From: Pogonophryne albipinna
Lineage: Eukaryota; Chordata; Actinopteri; Perciformes; Artedidraconidae
NCBI GenBank assembly: GCA_028583405.1
Contig: CM053251.1
Coordinates: 15,139,495 to 15,203,494, forward strand
Length of the DNA stretch: 64,000 nucleotides
Direction: 5' to 3'
Made by a program: the position numbers and the translations under genes. Numbering within the stretch: position 1 is the stretch's first letter; each line of letters opens with the position of its first letter. Below, piece by piece: positions 13,536-24,603 of this stretch. The notes under the pieces are model-generated. The model saw only the letters and a list, made by a program, of their open reading frames with translations, had not been told where the DNA came from and searched no databases.

Positions 13536-13782
13536 TTACATTTCATTTCAAACCTTTATTTAACCAGATTGGTCCCTGAAGATTGTTCCAAGCAGGAGCT
13601 GCACACATAAAAGCTGTCTTACCTAAGACAGTCCTTGCTCTTGGCATATCTAACAATACTACATCATGCGATCTCAGACAATAGCTGCTTGCAACTCTCT
13701 GTGTTATCAGTGAACAGATGTAATACGGGAGTTTACCCAACAAAGCTTGAAGATGAATTAACCACATGTGACAAACAGCCAT
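13536..13782 (-). pseudogene. 3' fragment of a non-LTR retrotransposon (LINE) ORF2
   Basis: The minus strand encodes 79 residues ending in a motif run (RSHDVVLLDMPRARTVLGK, then CAAPAWNNLQ) typical of the extreme C-terminus of fish L2/Rex-type LINE reverse transcriptases, downstream of the polymerase core. The sequence TTTATTTAACCAG near 13556-13568 is a common fish LINE 3' motif. No RT catalytic motif is present. The copy is heavily 5'-truncated, as expected from target-primed reverse transcription, and I could not delimit a target duplication. The clade is uncertain; LINE origin is more secure. Confidence 0.6.
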
Positions 13783-15297
13783 CCAGCTCTCCTCAGAGGT
13801 CTGTATTATGCTTTCATGATAGTGTTGCCTTCCTTGTGTTCTCCTCAGCAGCTTTATATTTATGGTTAGCTAATCTAATTGACTTTTTCATAATTTAAAA
13901 AGGGTTGTGCTTTCATGTCATGGAGGATTTAATCATCTTGCTGAGATTATTCTACTCGCTGACATTGCTGTCCTTATTATTTTAAACAGCATACACTTTT
14001 GCCCTTTTGACAGGTACAAAAGGGGCCTTTTCTGTGCCTTTTGTAATCTTGTTTGAACTACACACCTCTTAGGAGATGATGCTTTGTGCTACTAATGCAT
14101 GTTTCAGGTGAAATTATTCATTTTCAGGATCAGCTGAACTGAATGGGAACAATATTCTCTCCGTGCACTGCCTTCCCTGTAAAGGCCATTCATTGGTTGG
14201 ATGGATTTTAGGTGCACTCTTTTGTGTGAGCATGATGATTTTCTTTTTTAAACAAGACTAAAAGTCTGGCAAGGTTAATATTTCTCATTACACAAGATTG
14301 CCCACCCAGAGAGAGCACACACAAATAACTATTCTTTCCCTTTTCTGTCTGTCTGTCCCGTACATTTCCCCCGATTTCTCTTTCATGTTGTCACACTTTA
14401 CACTCGGTTTTCAAGGCTTTTATTCTGCAGCACAAAATTAGCAAAGAACATTGCTGCAATCAAGCTTGTTGGACACAGATCAGAAAAGCTCATTGAACAA
14501 TCTTCCACTGGCTTGTTACAGTCTGAATGAAAAGCAAGCCTAAAATATATATTTCTTTACTAATTATACCCCTTATTGTGTCTGGATAATTTCATGAATT
14601 ACAATTATTTGTGTCTGTTATTTCTCCTTTGAGACAGTTTGAGACCATTTAATATAAATGCTAAAACGACCACTGACTAACAATTATTTTATCTTTAAAG
14701 GTGCCCAGTAAAGTTTTCTTGTAAACAATCCAAAGTTATGATTATATTCAATGTTACTTTTCAGAAAACACATTGTGTGAACCCTGGCATTGGTACAGCA
14801 AGTGCATTCAGTTCACAAAACAGATATTTTCAGTGGTTCAATGGAGTATAAATATTTAATATATATACTAAAACTGTCAGTTTAGAGAATAAGGCTAGGA
14901 AAGGATCACGCTTTTAGTTCAAAGGTAAATCGTAAAGCTTGGGTTGAAGATACTTTGAACAATTAATCATCCAGTGCAACCTCCTTTTACAGAGCTTTAC
15001 AAACATGATGCTTCTTTACTTCTCAGAGAAAACACTCTATTTTAAATGGAGGCCAGAGGTTGGTATATTAATTACATAAATCTTACTATAAATGTTGCTA
15101 TTTCTCTAATATAATGTGTGTCTGTACAACCTGCTGAGCGGTATGGGGAAATAGTCTAATTTGGATTTTTTAAAGCAATTTTGAGATTCTGAGTTTTTGA
15201 AATCATGTAATTTAAACAAAGCAACATATGAACCTTGCTGATCTTCAGGTACTAAAAGTATTGCAAAAAATGGTAATGCTGCCAGCATCGAAGCTTT
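13783..15297. other. Noncoding stretch, no gene seen
   Basis: AT-rich sequence without convincing coding potential. A segment from about 14695 (AAAGGTGCCCAGTAAAG) faintly resembles a dispersed fish repeat, but no ends could be fixed. Confidence 0.45.
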
Positions 15298-15475
15298 ACG
15301 GTACGTCCACACGGCAGCGTGCGTTGAAGCTTGCAGGTGGGCGTGTCTGGCGTGCGACCAACAACCAATCACATTAATCTCCCGCCCTGGACACACAAGC
15401 ACGTGGTTTGATTGGCTTGAGCTTGTACTGGCATATGATTTGATTGGCTGGCACTTCCGTCAACGCTAAACCTAA
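15298..15475 (-). mobile_element. Truncated, MADF-less copy of the 44.4-kb Harbinger-like family
   Basis: Read in reverse relative to 44408-45020, this segment matches the right end of that element (GTCCACACGGCAGCG, GGTGGGCGTGTCTG, ACCAACAACCAATCACAT-like) and then jumps to its left-hand promoter part (two inverted CCAAT boxes and a CTTCC end). The MADF exon between them is missing. The far terminal repeat is also missing, so only one end survives. It is therefore an internally deleted and end-truncated relative, inverted with respect to the 44.4-kb copy. Confidence 0.7.
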
Positions 15476-18400
15476 ATTATAGGTCTTTGTGATGTTAAAA
15501 TTACATACTTTTACTTTTGCTTCAAAATGATTTTTGGTGCTATTATATGTACTTTTACTTCCTCCAAATCACAGGTCTCAATCGTGTCAAAGTCTTTCAG
15601 AGTTTTAGTGAGGCCAAATTATCCTGAGGCGTAAAGAAAATGCTGGGAATTCAAAGCTGAACTCTCACAACTGAAATGCAGAGACCTTCCTCATTAAAAC
15701 TATCCGTAGCACTGCAGGCTTCGTCTCTAACCTTAAATGCAGGCTGTGATCACTGCTTTCTGCAAGATAACACTTTTGTATCCACTTCTCTGTTGCTTTT
15801 TCAGTAACAATATTTGGCCTTGAGTTGTTAGAGGTGAAAAAACAAAAACTCTTTTGCAGCACTGGATGTTTGCGCAGTTAATAATGGAAGATAACTATAA
15901 TTTCTCATAAATCAAATCACTGTTATTTTTTCTCTTTTTCCTGTTAACCATAAGATAATTCTGATTTAGGATATTTTCAGAATCCCTAAAGTATGAGCAG
16001 AGCATGGCTTCTGTGTGCTTATGTGAACAACTATCAATCATTTCACCCATTCACAATGTACCTGTGTTGATAAGTATGTGCTGCAGACTCTCAATATAAC
16101 TGAATGACTTGTATATATGTGTAATAACTGACATTTCTGTGTCCAAAATAAATTCTTTGCAGGCTTAAAACAAAAAAAGAGCTGAATTGGTTGAGTTCTT
16201 TAGAAACTTTAGGCAATGTCTCAGTGTGACTAAATAATCATCCATACTCATCCCACAAATGCGAAATGCACCTAATAATATAAAACAACTGATTTGTCTT
16301 GTCTGCACAACAATACACTGGATTCCTGCGTGTTTACTTGCTTTAAGTGAAAATGCTGCAGTAAACAGAGATAAGTTGTTGTGTCAAAAGCGAGAGCTGC
16401 TTTTTTGCGATAAGGCGGAGAACCATCACAGAGGAAGAGCTTTGCCACATTTCCCCCATTTCTGTTCCAGGCAAGTTTTTACTATAGACCCTTTAGAGTT
16501 GTTAGTTATTCAAATTGGAGTGAGGGATCCACACAATAGCCAAAAAAGCTGTCATTGTAAGTTGACAATAAAAGCATTGCATGATGGGAGAGTGAAATAT
16601 TCCATCTCGAACAATGAGTTAAGGTGGTTAATTACCCAGTTCATTTCTAATTAGCGAGACGAGGGGTGCAGGGGATGTAGCAGACGAGCGAGTCATTGTC
16701 GTTGTAAGCTGGATGGATTTTGTGTTTTGCCGTGTGTTACCGCTGTGATAGGCCCTGTGCCTGGAAACAGTGGTGGATGTGCATCCAGCAGCACCATCTG
16801 CGGTGACTCACAGGGAAGTCTTGCCAGGAAAAATGCAGAATAAATAGGCATATAGCAGAGTAAAGTGCTCCTCCTCAAGAGAGATGCTGAACATATCACC
16901 TGAAGCAGACTCTCACTTTCCTAAGATATACACAATACAAACTGAGTATCACATATTGTTTAGAACATTTAAATATAAGTCTGTACATTCCACAAATATC
17001 GCATTTCCTATGTTATCAAGCCATGTCATGCTGGATTACCAGACAAATGTTTACCAAAATGGACTAACTATTCCCTTTCTTCCCAGCCTTGCTTTACTTA
17101 CAACACACCAGACTACTCGAGTTGGCTGCCACAGGCATGTGTGAGACGAGAGCATGAAGCGGGAAGCCATGAAACAAATTAGATAAATGTTATTTCTGGA
17201 GGAACGTTTAAATGGGATGCAGGAATCCTATTGAGGCGGCCATGCTTGAAATTGGGTGAAATCACACATTAACGTAACATGGGAGATTTTGCATTCACCT
17301 TTTGTTGACTCTGGTGCTCCTGTCACTGTGTCCCATAGAGTTCTCTAAATATACAGTAATACCTATTTGTATGGGGCTAAGATCATGCCTAATATGCACA
17401 GGTTGTGTACACTAGCACACATATGAAATAATAGTGAATGTGCAAGTGTGTTCACAAGCATTTGCACTCAAGCATTTGCATTTCCCCCCCTCCATATTTC
17501 ACCTTCCACTCTACTTCACTCTACTTCAAAGGTCACTGACTCTGCCCGGGCTGACGGTAATTCTTAATATTAGCACACAAAGGTGCAATCAGGAAGTAGT
17601 GAAACCCACTGAGGTGTAAAGGCCATGGCTGTATGGAGACAATGCAATGAAATGTAGGAGACACAATGTGTTAGGAGGTGTGTATGTGTGTACCCCGTGT
17701 GTTTTCAGATTGGACAACCGCTCTCCTGCTGCAAATCACCTCTCAGGGAAAATTGTGTTTGACTTGTTCTTTAGGGACACTTAAGGTGCACTAGATTTGC
17801 TCTTGCTCATGAAACGGAGCCAAGGAGGGCACTCAAAAACACATCACCCATTCAAATGTTCTTCTTCACCTTAAGAACAAGTTAAACCTTCATTGTTCCT
17901 GATGGGAATGAAGAAAACCATTTAGTTCGACATCACAATAAGAGGTTGGATAGTTTCAAGCTTCAATATAACTTGGGTAGTTAAGCAAAATAAAAGGTAT
18001 TTCAAAGTAAGGGTGTAAATGGTTTTAGTTTGTTTTTGTCTCTGTGTAGAAATAGGCTCTTCTTCTTTCCTCAATGTTGTATCTTTTTAAACTGGCATGT
18101 TTGTACTGCCTCATCCTCTCTGTTCAGAGCCATGACTCACAGCTTTAGATCCGTCTTTTTATCACGATATGTTTTACTCCTTGCTTCCCTCACACAAAGG
18201 CTTCACCTTTAATCTTCTGAAGTGATGTCACACATACAGGCAAAATAAAGTCTTCACTTTTCAATTACATCATCAAAGATCATTTTGATTTACGCACACA
18301 TACATTTATATATTTACCAGCTAGCAGCCACTACATGAAATCAAAGTAATGAATAAATGATTCAAAATGTTCAGCTTCTGACCTCCAGCTGATACTGTAA

Positions 18401-20100
18401 TAGCACATGTACCACCTTTTATACACTGTATTATGCTAAATAACATTCTGTTTAAAGTATATCTAAAAAACATGCTAGGCGTTTTCCATGAAAGAGAGCT
18501 TAAACTCATCTGCTATAGTGGCACAGGTTGGATGTCGGTGTGGCTTCATGTCCATTGTTTGCACAGTACTTGGAGGTATTTGATTTATACTTGCTTTGAC
18601 ACGAAGATGCAAAAGAGCATCGTCATTTCTTGAAAAAACCTGAAATGTATTTTCTACGGTTATGTCAGACGACAAGGTTGAGGTAACATAATTCAGAATG
18701 ATAATAATAAACAACCCTGGCTCTAGAAGGGTTCAACAACAGTGGAAAGAGATGACTGTAAACTGCAAAAGCAGGGAACTGAAATTGCGCACAGTTCTCA
18801 AAGAGTCAAAATAAAGATGCTGCCAACTCCTTTGAAAAAATTGAATAATTTGCAGCTCATTCCTGTCGGACTGATTTAGATAATTGCTTCATGTCTTTTA
18901 ATCACACTCTCTGCTCATACACGTACCTGAGTCAATCTGTTCATTCTGGTGACTGTAGACACTATTCCCCTTGTTCTTTTGTGCTATTTGGCTGTTATTT
19001 AGTATCGGTATTAGTCACAGAGACAGCATCTGTCCTCTTTCTCTCTCTCACACCCTCTTTCTATCATTGAGTCTTTAACTTCTTGCCTCCCCTGTCTCTC
19101 TTTCCACTTCTCTGGCGCCTTCTTTCTCACTGAGTGTCACAGTTAGTCCGTTGCCCAGACAGGCAGGCGGGCTCATCCAACTACCATCCAAAACTCAAGA
19201 TGCCTCGTCCAGACAACTGAAGTTGTTTGGTTCCACTTTGGCTGAGCCCAATTGCTTCATTTACCGCTTGTGTTCATATTTTATGGCTTTGTTCGACCAA
19301 TGGCTGTGGTGCCGCACAATGGAGACCTGGGGCGGGAGTTGTAAGGTTCACACGGTTCGCTCCTGTCCGCCTGAATGTTTTCTGGTCGCCATGCTTGATT
19401 CTTTCTCTTGTTCCCTGTCTTTCTCTCTCAGACACCCACACTGTCTTTTCTGTCAGACTCATCCAGAATTGTCCAGCGCCAGACATAATTCAAAAACAGA
19501 CAAAAACTCCTTGTTCATTGTTCCATATCAGTCAATTACTGTGTCTACTTTGGTGTGGATGTGTGTGTGTCGGGGGAGGGGGGGGGGGTAGTGTATTGGC
19601 ACTTCTATCTGAATGTGTGTGTAAGTGTGCCAAAATGAGGGACAGTGTGGTGAATGAGTGTGTGTGTGGGTGTCAGCCCTGACTGTGTTAACTAACAAAT
19701 CATCAGTGTCCTAATTTTTGTGTTGCTTAGAGGCTTGTTTCCAGTCTATACACGGATCTGACAGCGATCAATACGCTGCTGTCTGTGTATGCTCGTGTGT
19801 GTGTGTGTATGTGTGTGTGTTTGCCACAGGATGTAAGCTAATCAAAGTTGATCTTTCCACAAATTCTAACCCCCCTCATGACTTTTTACCTTGTTTTAAA
19901 TAGTAGTTGTGTATTCTGTTTGATTGTTGTTCAAAAAGGTAAGGTAGGAATCAGGGGACAGGCACTGATGAGGTCCTGTTTGCAGCCTAAACACTGAAAA
20001 TAATATATGTTTTTATCAAGTGACATGATGGTCATCAAGAGAAAATAGATCAAATAAAGACACCTAAGCATTTCATTTAGGGTAATTATGCAGGTTAAAA
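15476..20100. other. Long noncoding stretch, no gene seen
   Basis: No supported gene. It contains CT-rich tracts (19040-19120), GT-rich patches (19600-19670 and 19790-19820) and a G11 run at 19578-19588 next to another G5, a possible G-quadruplex. Overlapping open frames of about 150 residues at 19151-19682 look like chance. No transposon ends recognised. Confidence 0.45.
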
Positions 20101-20312
20101 ACTATAGGTTACTTACGTAAACCCCAGTTCTCAGAGTAACATGAAGTGAGATGTCTCACTATGGGATGCGCCTCAACGCGTATGCAAACAGAAGCATCAA
20201 TCTCATTACGCCAATCCTGATTGGTTGGTGATCTTGACGTCTACGTCAGGGAATCCACCCACCCTACGACGCAGCGTCATTCAAAATAAGCACCTCTTCT
20301 CGCTTCGCCTTA
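20101..20312. repeat. Inverted terminal repeat, low-coordinate (3') end of DIRS element
   Basis: The outer 59 nt (ACTATAGGTTACTTACG onwards) are specific to this end. From about 20155 the sequence is the reverse complement of the other end, sharing the tract ATGGGATGCGCCTCAACGCG. The match weakens after the GGGAATCC.ACCC motif near 20250. Confidence 0.9.
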
Positions 20313-20329
20313 GCAAGAAGGGCCGTCTG

Positions 20330-20427
20330 GTGAGACATCTCACTTCATGTTACTCTGAGAACTGGGGTTACGTAAGTAACCTATAGTTCTCATTCATAAC
20401 ACTCCGTTCGATGTCTCACTATGGGAT
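20330..20427. repeat. DIRS internal complementary region (ICR)
   Basis: 20330-20387 is the reverse complement of the left outer end 20101-20159, with one extra A in the left copy. It is followed directly by about 20385-20427, the reverse complement of the right outer end 25767-25809, with one mismatch by eye. The ICR thus spells the junction that would form if the two ends were joined through their shared ACT. In DIRS models it templates completion of the ends during circle formation. Confidence 0.9.
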
Positions 20428-20486
20428 ATTGAAACTCCCGTATTGTTAGACATGCTTATCTCGAAAATCACCAAAACAACCAGAAC

Positions 20487-22901
20487 TTAACAGGTAGAAC
20501 CCTGTCTCAACACGGGGCCCAGCACTGCGCGGGCCACACTTGGAGAAGAGACATCAAGCCTGTAAAAGCGGACAAAAGTGAGCGGTGAGGACCAGCTCGC
20601 TGCTGCACAAATGTCCTGGATGGAAACACCCTTGAACAAAGCCCAGGATGTAGCCAGTCCACGAGTAGAATGAGCACGCAGGCCCGTTGATGCCTGCAAA
20701 CCCTGACTCGTATAAGCCAGAGCAATCGCTTCCACAATCCAGTGGGAGAGCCGTTGCCTGGTAACGGGCTTGCCCTTATGAGGGTTAGCCCAGGATACAA
20801 AGAGTTGGTCATTGCATTGAAACTCTCTTGAACTGTCCATATAGGTGCGTAAAGCACGGACTGGGCACAGCAAATTCGGCCGCTGTTCCTCAGAGGAACA
20901 CAGCGGCGGAGGAAATGCCACAATGTCAATGGGGATACATGAGCCAACCACCTTAGGTACAAAGGCAGGGTTGGGCTTCAGCAACACTCTCGTTTGCCCC
21001 GGTGCAAACTGAGTGCATGAAGGATGTACAGAGAGCGCATGAATGTCACTGACTCGCTTGGCAGATGCCAGAGCCAGTAACAACACTGTCTTCAGTGACA
21101 GGTGTTTCATGTCAGCTTCTTCCAGGGGTTCAAATGGAGGTCGAGTGAGCCCATCTAAAACCACTGCCAAGTCCCATAAGGGCACCTGTGACCTGGAAAC
21201 AGGGAGGAGCCTGCGAGCCCCTTTCATAAAACGGCAGACCAAAGGATGTTGGCTAGCCGTCTTTCCCTCAAAGCCCACATGGCATGCAGCAATAGCAGCC
21301 AGGTACACTTTGATCGTAGAGAAAGCTCTGTGTTTATCAATCAGGTCCTGTAGAAATGATAGAATCACCCCGACCGGACATTGAAAAGAGATGTGTCCTT
21401 TTTGAAGGCACCACTCCTCAAACACCCTCCACTTACAGTCATAGAGGGACCTGGTGGAGGAAGCTCTTGCACTCTGAATAGTGTTTATCACCTTCTGAAG
21501 GAGTCCCACTGTATTCAGGTTATACCACTCACGGGCCAGGCCCATAGTGCCAAGCGCTCTGGGTGTGGGTGAAAAATTGTCCCCCCCGTCTGAGACTGTT
21601 TTTACCTGCGTAGCGGGAGCTGCCACGGCTGCCCGCACAGCAGCTGATATATCTCCGCCAGCCAGTACATTGCAGGCCAGTGTGGAGCTATTAGGATCAG
21701 TGTGTGGCGTTGTGTGTGACAACATGCTCTTTTCTGTGTTTATTACGAAACCCAGGTCGAGCAGGTGTTTTACGAGGACATTCGTCTGCGTAATAGCCTC
21801 TTGCTCCGACTGTGCGAGAAGGAGCCAATCGTCCAGATAAGTTGCCAGGCGAATACCCTGTTGTCTTAACGGGGCTATCGCGGCTTCCGTACACCGTACA
21901 AACACTCGCGGGCTGAGAGACAGACCGAAGGGAAGTACTCTGTACTCGTAACAGACACCCTGAAAGGCGAACCTCAGATATTTCCTGTGTGGGTAATATA
22001 CTGGGATGTGAAAATACGCATCTTTCAGGTCGACTGATGTGAACCAATCGTTTTGGCGCACGAGACGCAACAGAGATGTGTGAGTGAGCATTCTGAATTT
22101 GTATCTTTTGAGATATTTGTTCAGAGCCCTCAAATCTAGTATTGGCCGAATCCCGTTCCCTCCCCGTTTGGGAACGAGGAAATACTTGGAATAAAAGCCG
22201 CTCTGACTCTGTTCGGAGGGTATTATAGACATAGCTTTCTTGTCTAGTAGCGAGAGGATCTCTTGCTCTAGAATATGGGCCGACTCTCCCCGGGCTTGCG
22301 AATGCAGAATGCCCGAAAAGTTAGGTGGGGTGACAGCGAATTGGAGCCTGTAGCCCCGTGTTATTGTCTTGAAAACCCAAGCAGAATCTGTGAGCATCTT
22401 CCACTTTTCGCTTCTCAAAGCGAGTGGAGATGTCACATCTCTGCCGTCTGCCCTCTGTGTCTTTATTTGTTGTGTTATGGGGCCCTCTAGTGTCTGAACA
22501 CGGTGGTACCCCAGGTTGACAACCCCGGTCGACACTGCGCATGCGCGCGGCGGTGATGCCTTCACAGCCCCGTCCATCGTCCGCCTTCTGAGAGAGGTAG
22601 CAGCCACTCTAAGAAGGGGGGTAGACGTCAGACTGTTTATTGTTTTTATTGTCTTTCTTTTCATTTTTATTGACTGCGCCCTTGGCTTTAAGCCTGGAAA
22701 CGACAGTGGAAAATGATTTATTAAAAGACAATAGTGATGACATGTGTTTGTGTGACTTAAACGAGTAGCGGAGCTTGCTGTCGTTGATGTTAAGTCCATT
22801 TCCCTCATGGCGCGAACTTGAGGATGACGTTCTGACATCACTCGAGGCGGCGGGAAGATGGGGGCATGGTTGCACCCCGGAAACACATGAGCATCTAACA
22901 C
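20487..22901 (-). CDS. Fused reverse transcriptase - tyrosine recombinase of DIRS element (internally deleted)
   Basis: An uninterrupted 804-codon frame. About residues 175-395 are a DIRS reverse transcriptase: motif A SVDLKDAYFHIPV, motif B LPFGLSLSPR, and the catalytic box YLDD with aspartates 357-358. About residues 430-800 are the tyrosine recombinase, with the catalytic set R616 (AKRVSD), H744 and R747 (HSTR) and Y780 (FYRLD) all present. In related elements an RNase H and a methyltransferase-like domain lie between these and the recombinase uses a different frame. Here that stretch is missing, with a junction near 21700-21725. Just downstream, shifted-frame codons still spell a tract of the lost segment's end (LILIAPHWPAMYW). 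The first 170 or so residues overlap the end of gag in another frame and may not be translated from this first ATG. Polymerase and recombinase may each be active; a complete replication cycle is unlikely. Confidence 0.88.
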   Translation of the reverse strand: MLDAHVFPGCNHAPIFPPPRVMSERHPQVRAMREMDLTSTTASSATRLSHTNTCHHYCLLINHFPLSFPGLKPRAQSIKMKRKTIKTINSLTSTPLLRVAATSLRRRTMDGAVKASPPRACAVSTGVVNLGYHRVQTLEGPITQQIKTQRADGRDVTSPLALRSEKWKMLTDSAWVFKTITRGYRLQFAVTPPNFSGILHSQARGESAHILEQEILSLLDKKAMSIIPSEQSQSGFYSKYFLVPKRGGNGIRPILDLRALNKYLKRYKFRMLTHTSLLRLVRQNDWFTSVDLKDAYFHIPVYYPHRKYLRFAFQGVCYEYRVLPFGLSLSPRVFVRCTEAAIAPLRQQGIRLATYLDDWLLLAQSEQEAITQTNVLVKHLLDLGFVINTEKSMLSHTTPHTDPNSSTLACNVLAGGDISAAVRAAVAAPATQVKTVSDGGDNFSPTPRALGTMGLAREWYNLNTVGLLQKVINTIQSARASSTRSLYDCKWRVFEEWCLQKGHISFQCPVGVILSFLQDLIDKHRAFSTIKVYLAAIAACHVGFEGKTASQHPLVCRFMKGARRLLPVSRSQVPLWDLAVVLDGLTRPPFEPLEEADMKHLSLKTVLLLALASAKRVSDIHALSVHPSCTQFAPGQTRVLLKPNPAFVPKVVGSCIPIDIVAFPPPLCSSEEQRPNLLCPVRALRTYMDSSREFQCNDQLFVSWANPHKGKPVTRQRLSHWIVEAIALAYTSQGLQASTGLRAHSTRGLATSWALFKGVSIQDICAAASWSSPLTFVRFYRLDVSSPSVARAVLGPVLRQGSTC

Positions 22902-24603
22902 TGGAACGTGCTCTGGAGCTGGAGAACAGGGAACTTCCAGCTCCTTCGTCGAGGAGAGGAGAGGAGGTTGTCAGGCCGCCCTCTTCTTCTTCCTCGTCTG
23001 GTGGCTGAAAGTCTGGGCCGGCTGTGCCTGAGCGGCTGCTGCCGGAACCGGAGACTTTCTTGGCCAGCTCGCCCTCGCCTCGTGTCTGGGCTGGAGGCTG
23101 TGGCCTCTGCTGTTTCGGGATCTTGAAACGGGCAGGACGTGAGGCAGCCTGAGCGAAGGACTGCCGCGGGGCCGTTGAAGGCGGCGGCTGGACCCTTCGG
23201 GGAAGACAAAGCTGGAGAGCTTCATCCTCCTTCTTTTTGGATTCACACCGCTGCTGCATCGAAGCTAGAGCGGAGCCAAATATGCCCTCGGGAACAATAG
23301 GCATGTCCAAGACGTCCTCTTTTTCCCGGTCTGGAAGGTTCGTCAGGGTAAGTCACCTGGCTCTCTCCTGTACCACCATTATCCCCAGTGCTTTTCCCGT
23401 GGCTTGGACTGCACAGCGCTGCACACGGAGGCAAATGTCCGTGATCGCTGCGATCTCGTCCCACACGGCAGGCTCAGGTTTGATCGTCATGTCCTCGCAG
23501 ATCTCCGCCTGATAGGCGGTCAGCAGCGAGGAGACGTTGAACGCCCTGGCGGACAAAGCTGCGGCTTTATAGGCTCGTTCGGTCATTGCTGACTGGAAGC
23601 GGTCTGCCTTTGCCGGTAGCGTGGGGTTCCTGCTGGGTGCCGAAGCCAGCCGCGGTTGGAGGTGGGCTGCCACCAGCGGTTCCATGGGCGGCATGTGGAG
23701 CAGGCCGAGCTTCTCCATGCCGACACAGTCCAAAGAGGAGGCACCCTGGATTGGGGCCTTGTTGCTGAAAGGGCGGTCTCTCCACGAGACCGACACCTCG
23801 TCCAGCATCTCTGGAAAGACTGGGAGAAGCTGCTTCCTCATCCTCGCTGCTTGGGGCAAGTTCTTCCCCTCATAGCGAGATCTGGAGGTCTCCTTGGCCG
23901 CCACTTCAGGCCAGGGGATGTCCAGCCTGGACGCAGCGCGTTGGCACACGGCCTGCAAGTCCATACTGAGGCAGGGCGAAGCTGGTGTGCTTTCACCCGG
24001 GGGAGCGGACATCGCCTCCGGCTTGGCAGCCTGGGCAGATGAAACGAAGATGTCATCTTCGTGCTCATCCGAGTCGGATAAGAGGAACTCAGAGGCCTCC
24101 TCTTCATCCTCCTCCATATAATCCAGCTGTAGGACATCCTCTGCGGGTGGAACCACGGTGAGATCCAGTTGGGAGCCCCAGCTTGACACAGCGCGGGGCT
24201 CCGCTCTCGCGGCTCTTGCCGCCACCGGGACCCAGCCTGCCACGGCGCGGGGCTCCGATTCCGCGGCTACCGCCGTTGTTGAGCCCCTGCCTGACACAGC
24301 GCGGGGCTCAATCTCCACGGCGGTCGCCACCATGTCCCGATTGCCGGTCGGCGAATCAACGGACATGAAGGGGTCCCGTCCCGACAGGCTAGCTTGGCGC
24401 GCTAGCCGTCGGCGGAGGCTCTTGATGGTGAAGCGGGCACAATGTCCGCACGAACCGGGGGTATCGATAGCTTCCTGGGCGTGTTCCAGCCCAAGGCAGG
24501 ACGAGCAGACCTGGTGTGAGTCCGTGCCCGAGATCCTAAACCCACAGCCGCAGAGCCGAGCCGAGCCTCCGACTCCTCTGGTGTGAGGGAGAGAAGGGTC
24601 CAT
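22609..24603 (-). pseudogene. DIRS gag-like ORF with an in-frame TGA
   Basis: The frame starts at an ATG at 24603, reads 416 codons to a TGA at 23355-23353, and continues in the same frame for 247 more codons to 22609. Residues 17-60 or so hold a cysteine/histidine cluster (CGCG, CSSC, CGHC), probably zinc-binding, as in fish DIRS gag proteins. Three copies of an EPRAV-centred repeat follow, then acidic and serine-rich tracts, and after the stop a conserved-looking DMPIVPEGIFGSALASMQQR segment and a basic tail. The coding signal continues across the stop, so a point mutation of a tryptophan codon is the simplest explanation; programmed readthrough is less likely. The end overlaps the polymerase frame by about 290 nt. 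The product would be the nucleocapsid-like protein. Confidence 0.8.

Noticed and set aside
14695..14870. Possible dispersed repeat starting AAAGGTGCCCAGTAAAG
   Set aside because: No terminal inverted repeat, tail or duplication could be found; the resemblance is too faint.
16259..16654. 131-residue open frame
   Set aside because: No recognisable domain, no exon signals, AT-rich intron-like surround.
19151..19682. Two overlapping frames of about 150 residues
   Set aside because: No motif, no splice context and simple-sequence G and GT runs inside; most likely chance.
23353..24603. Several open frames on the plus strand within the DIRS gag region
   Set aside because: GC-rich shadow frames of the minus-strand gag; no independent motif.
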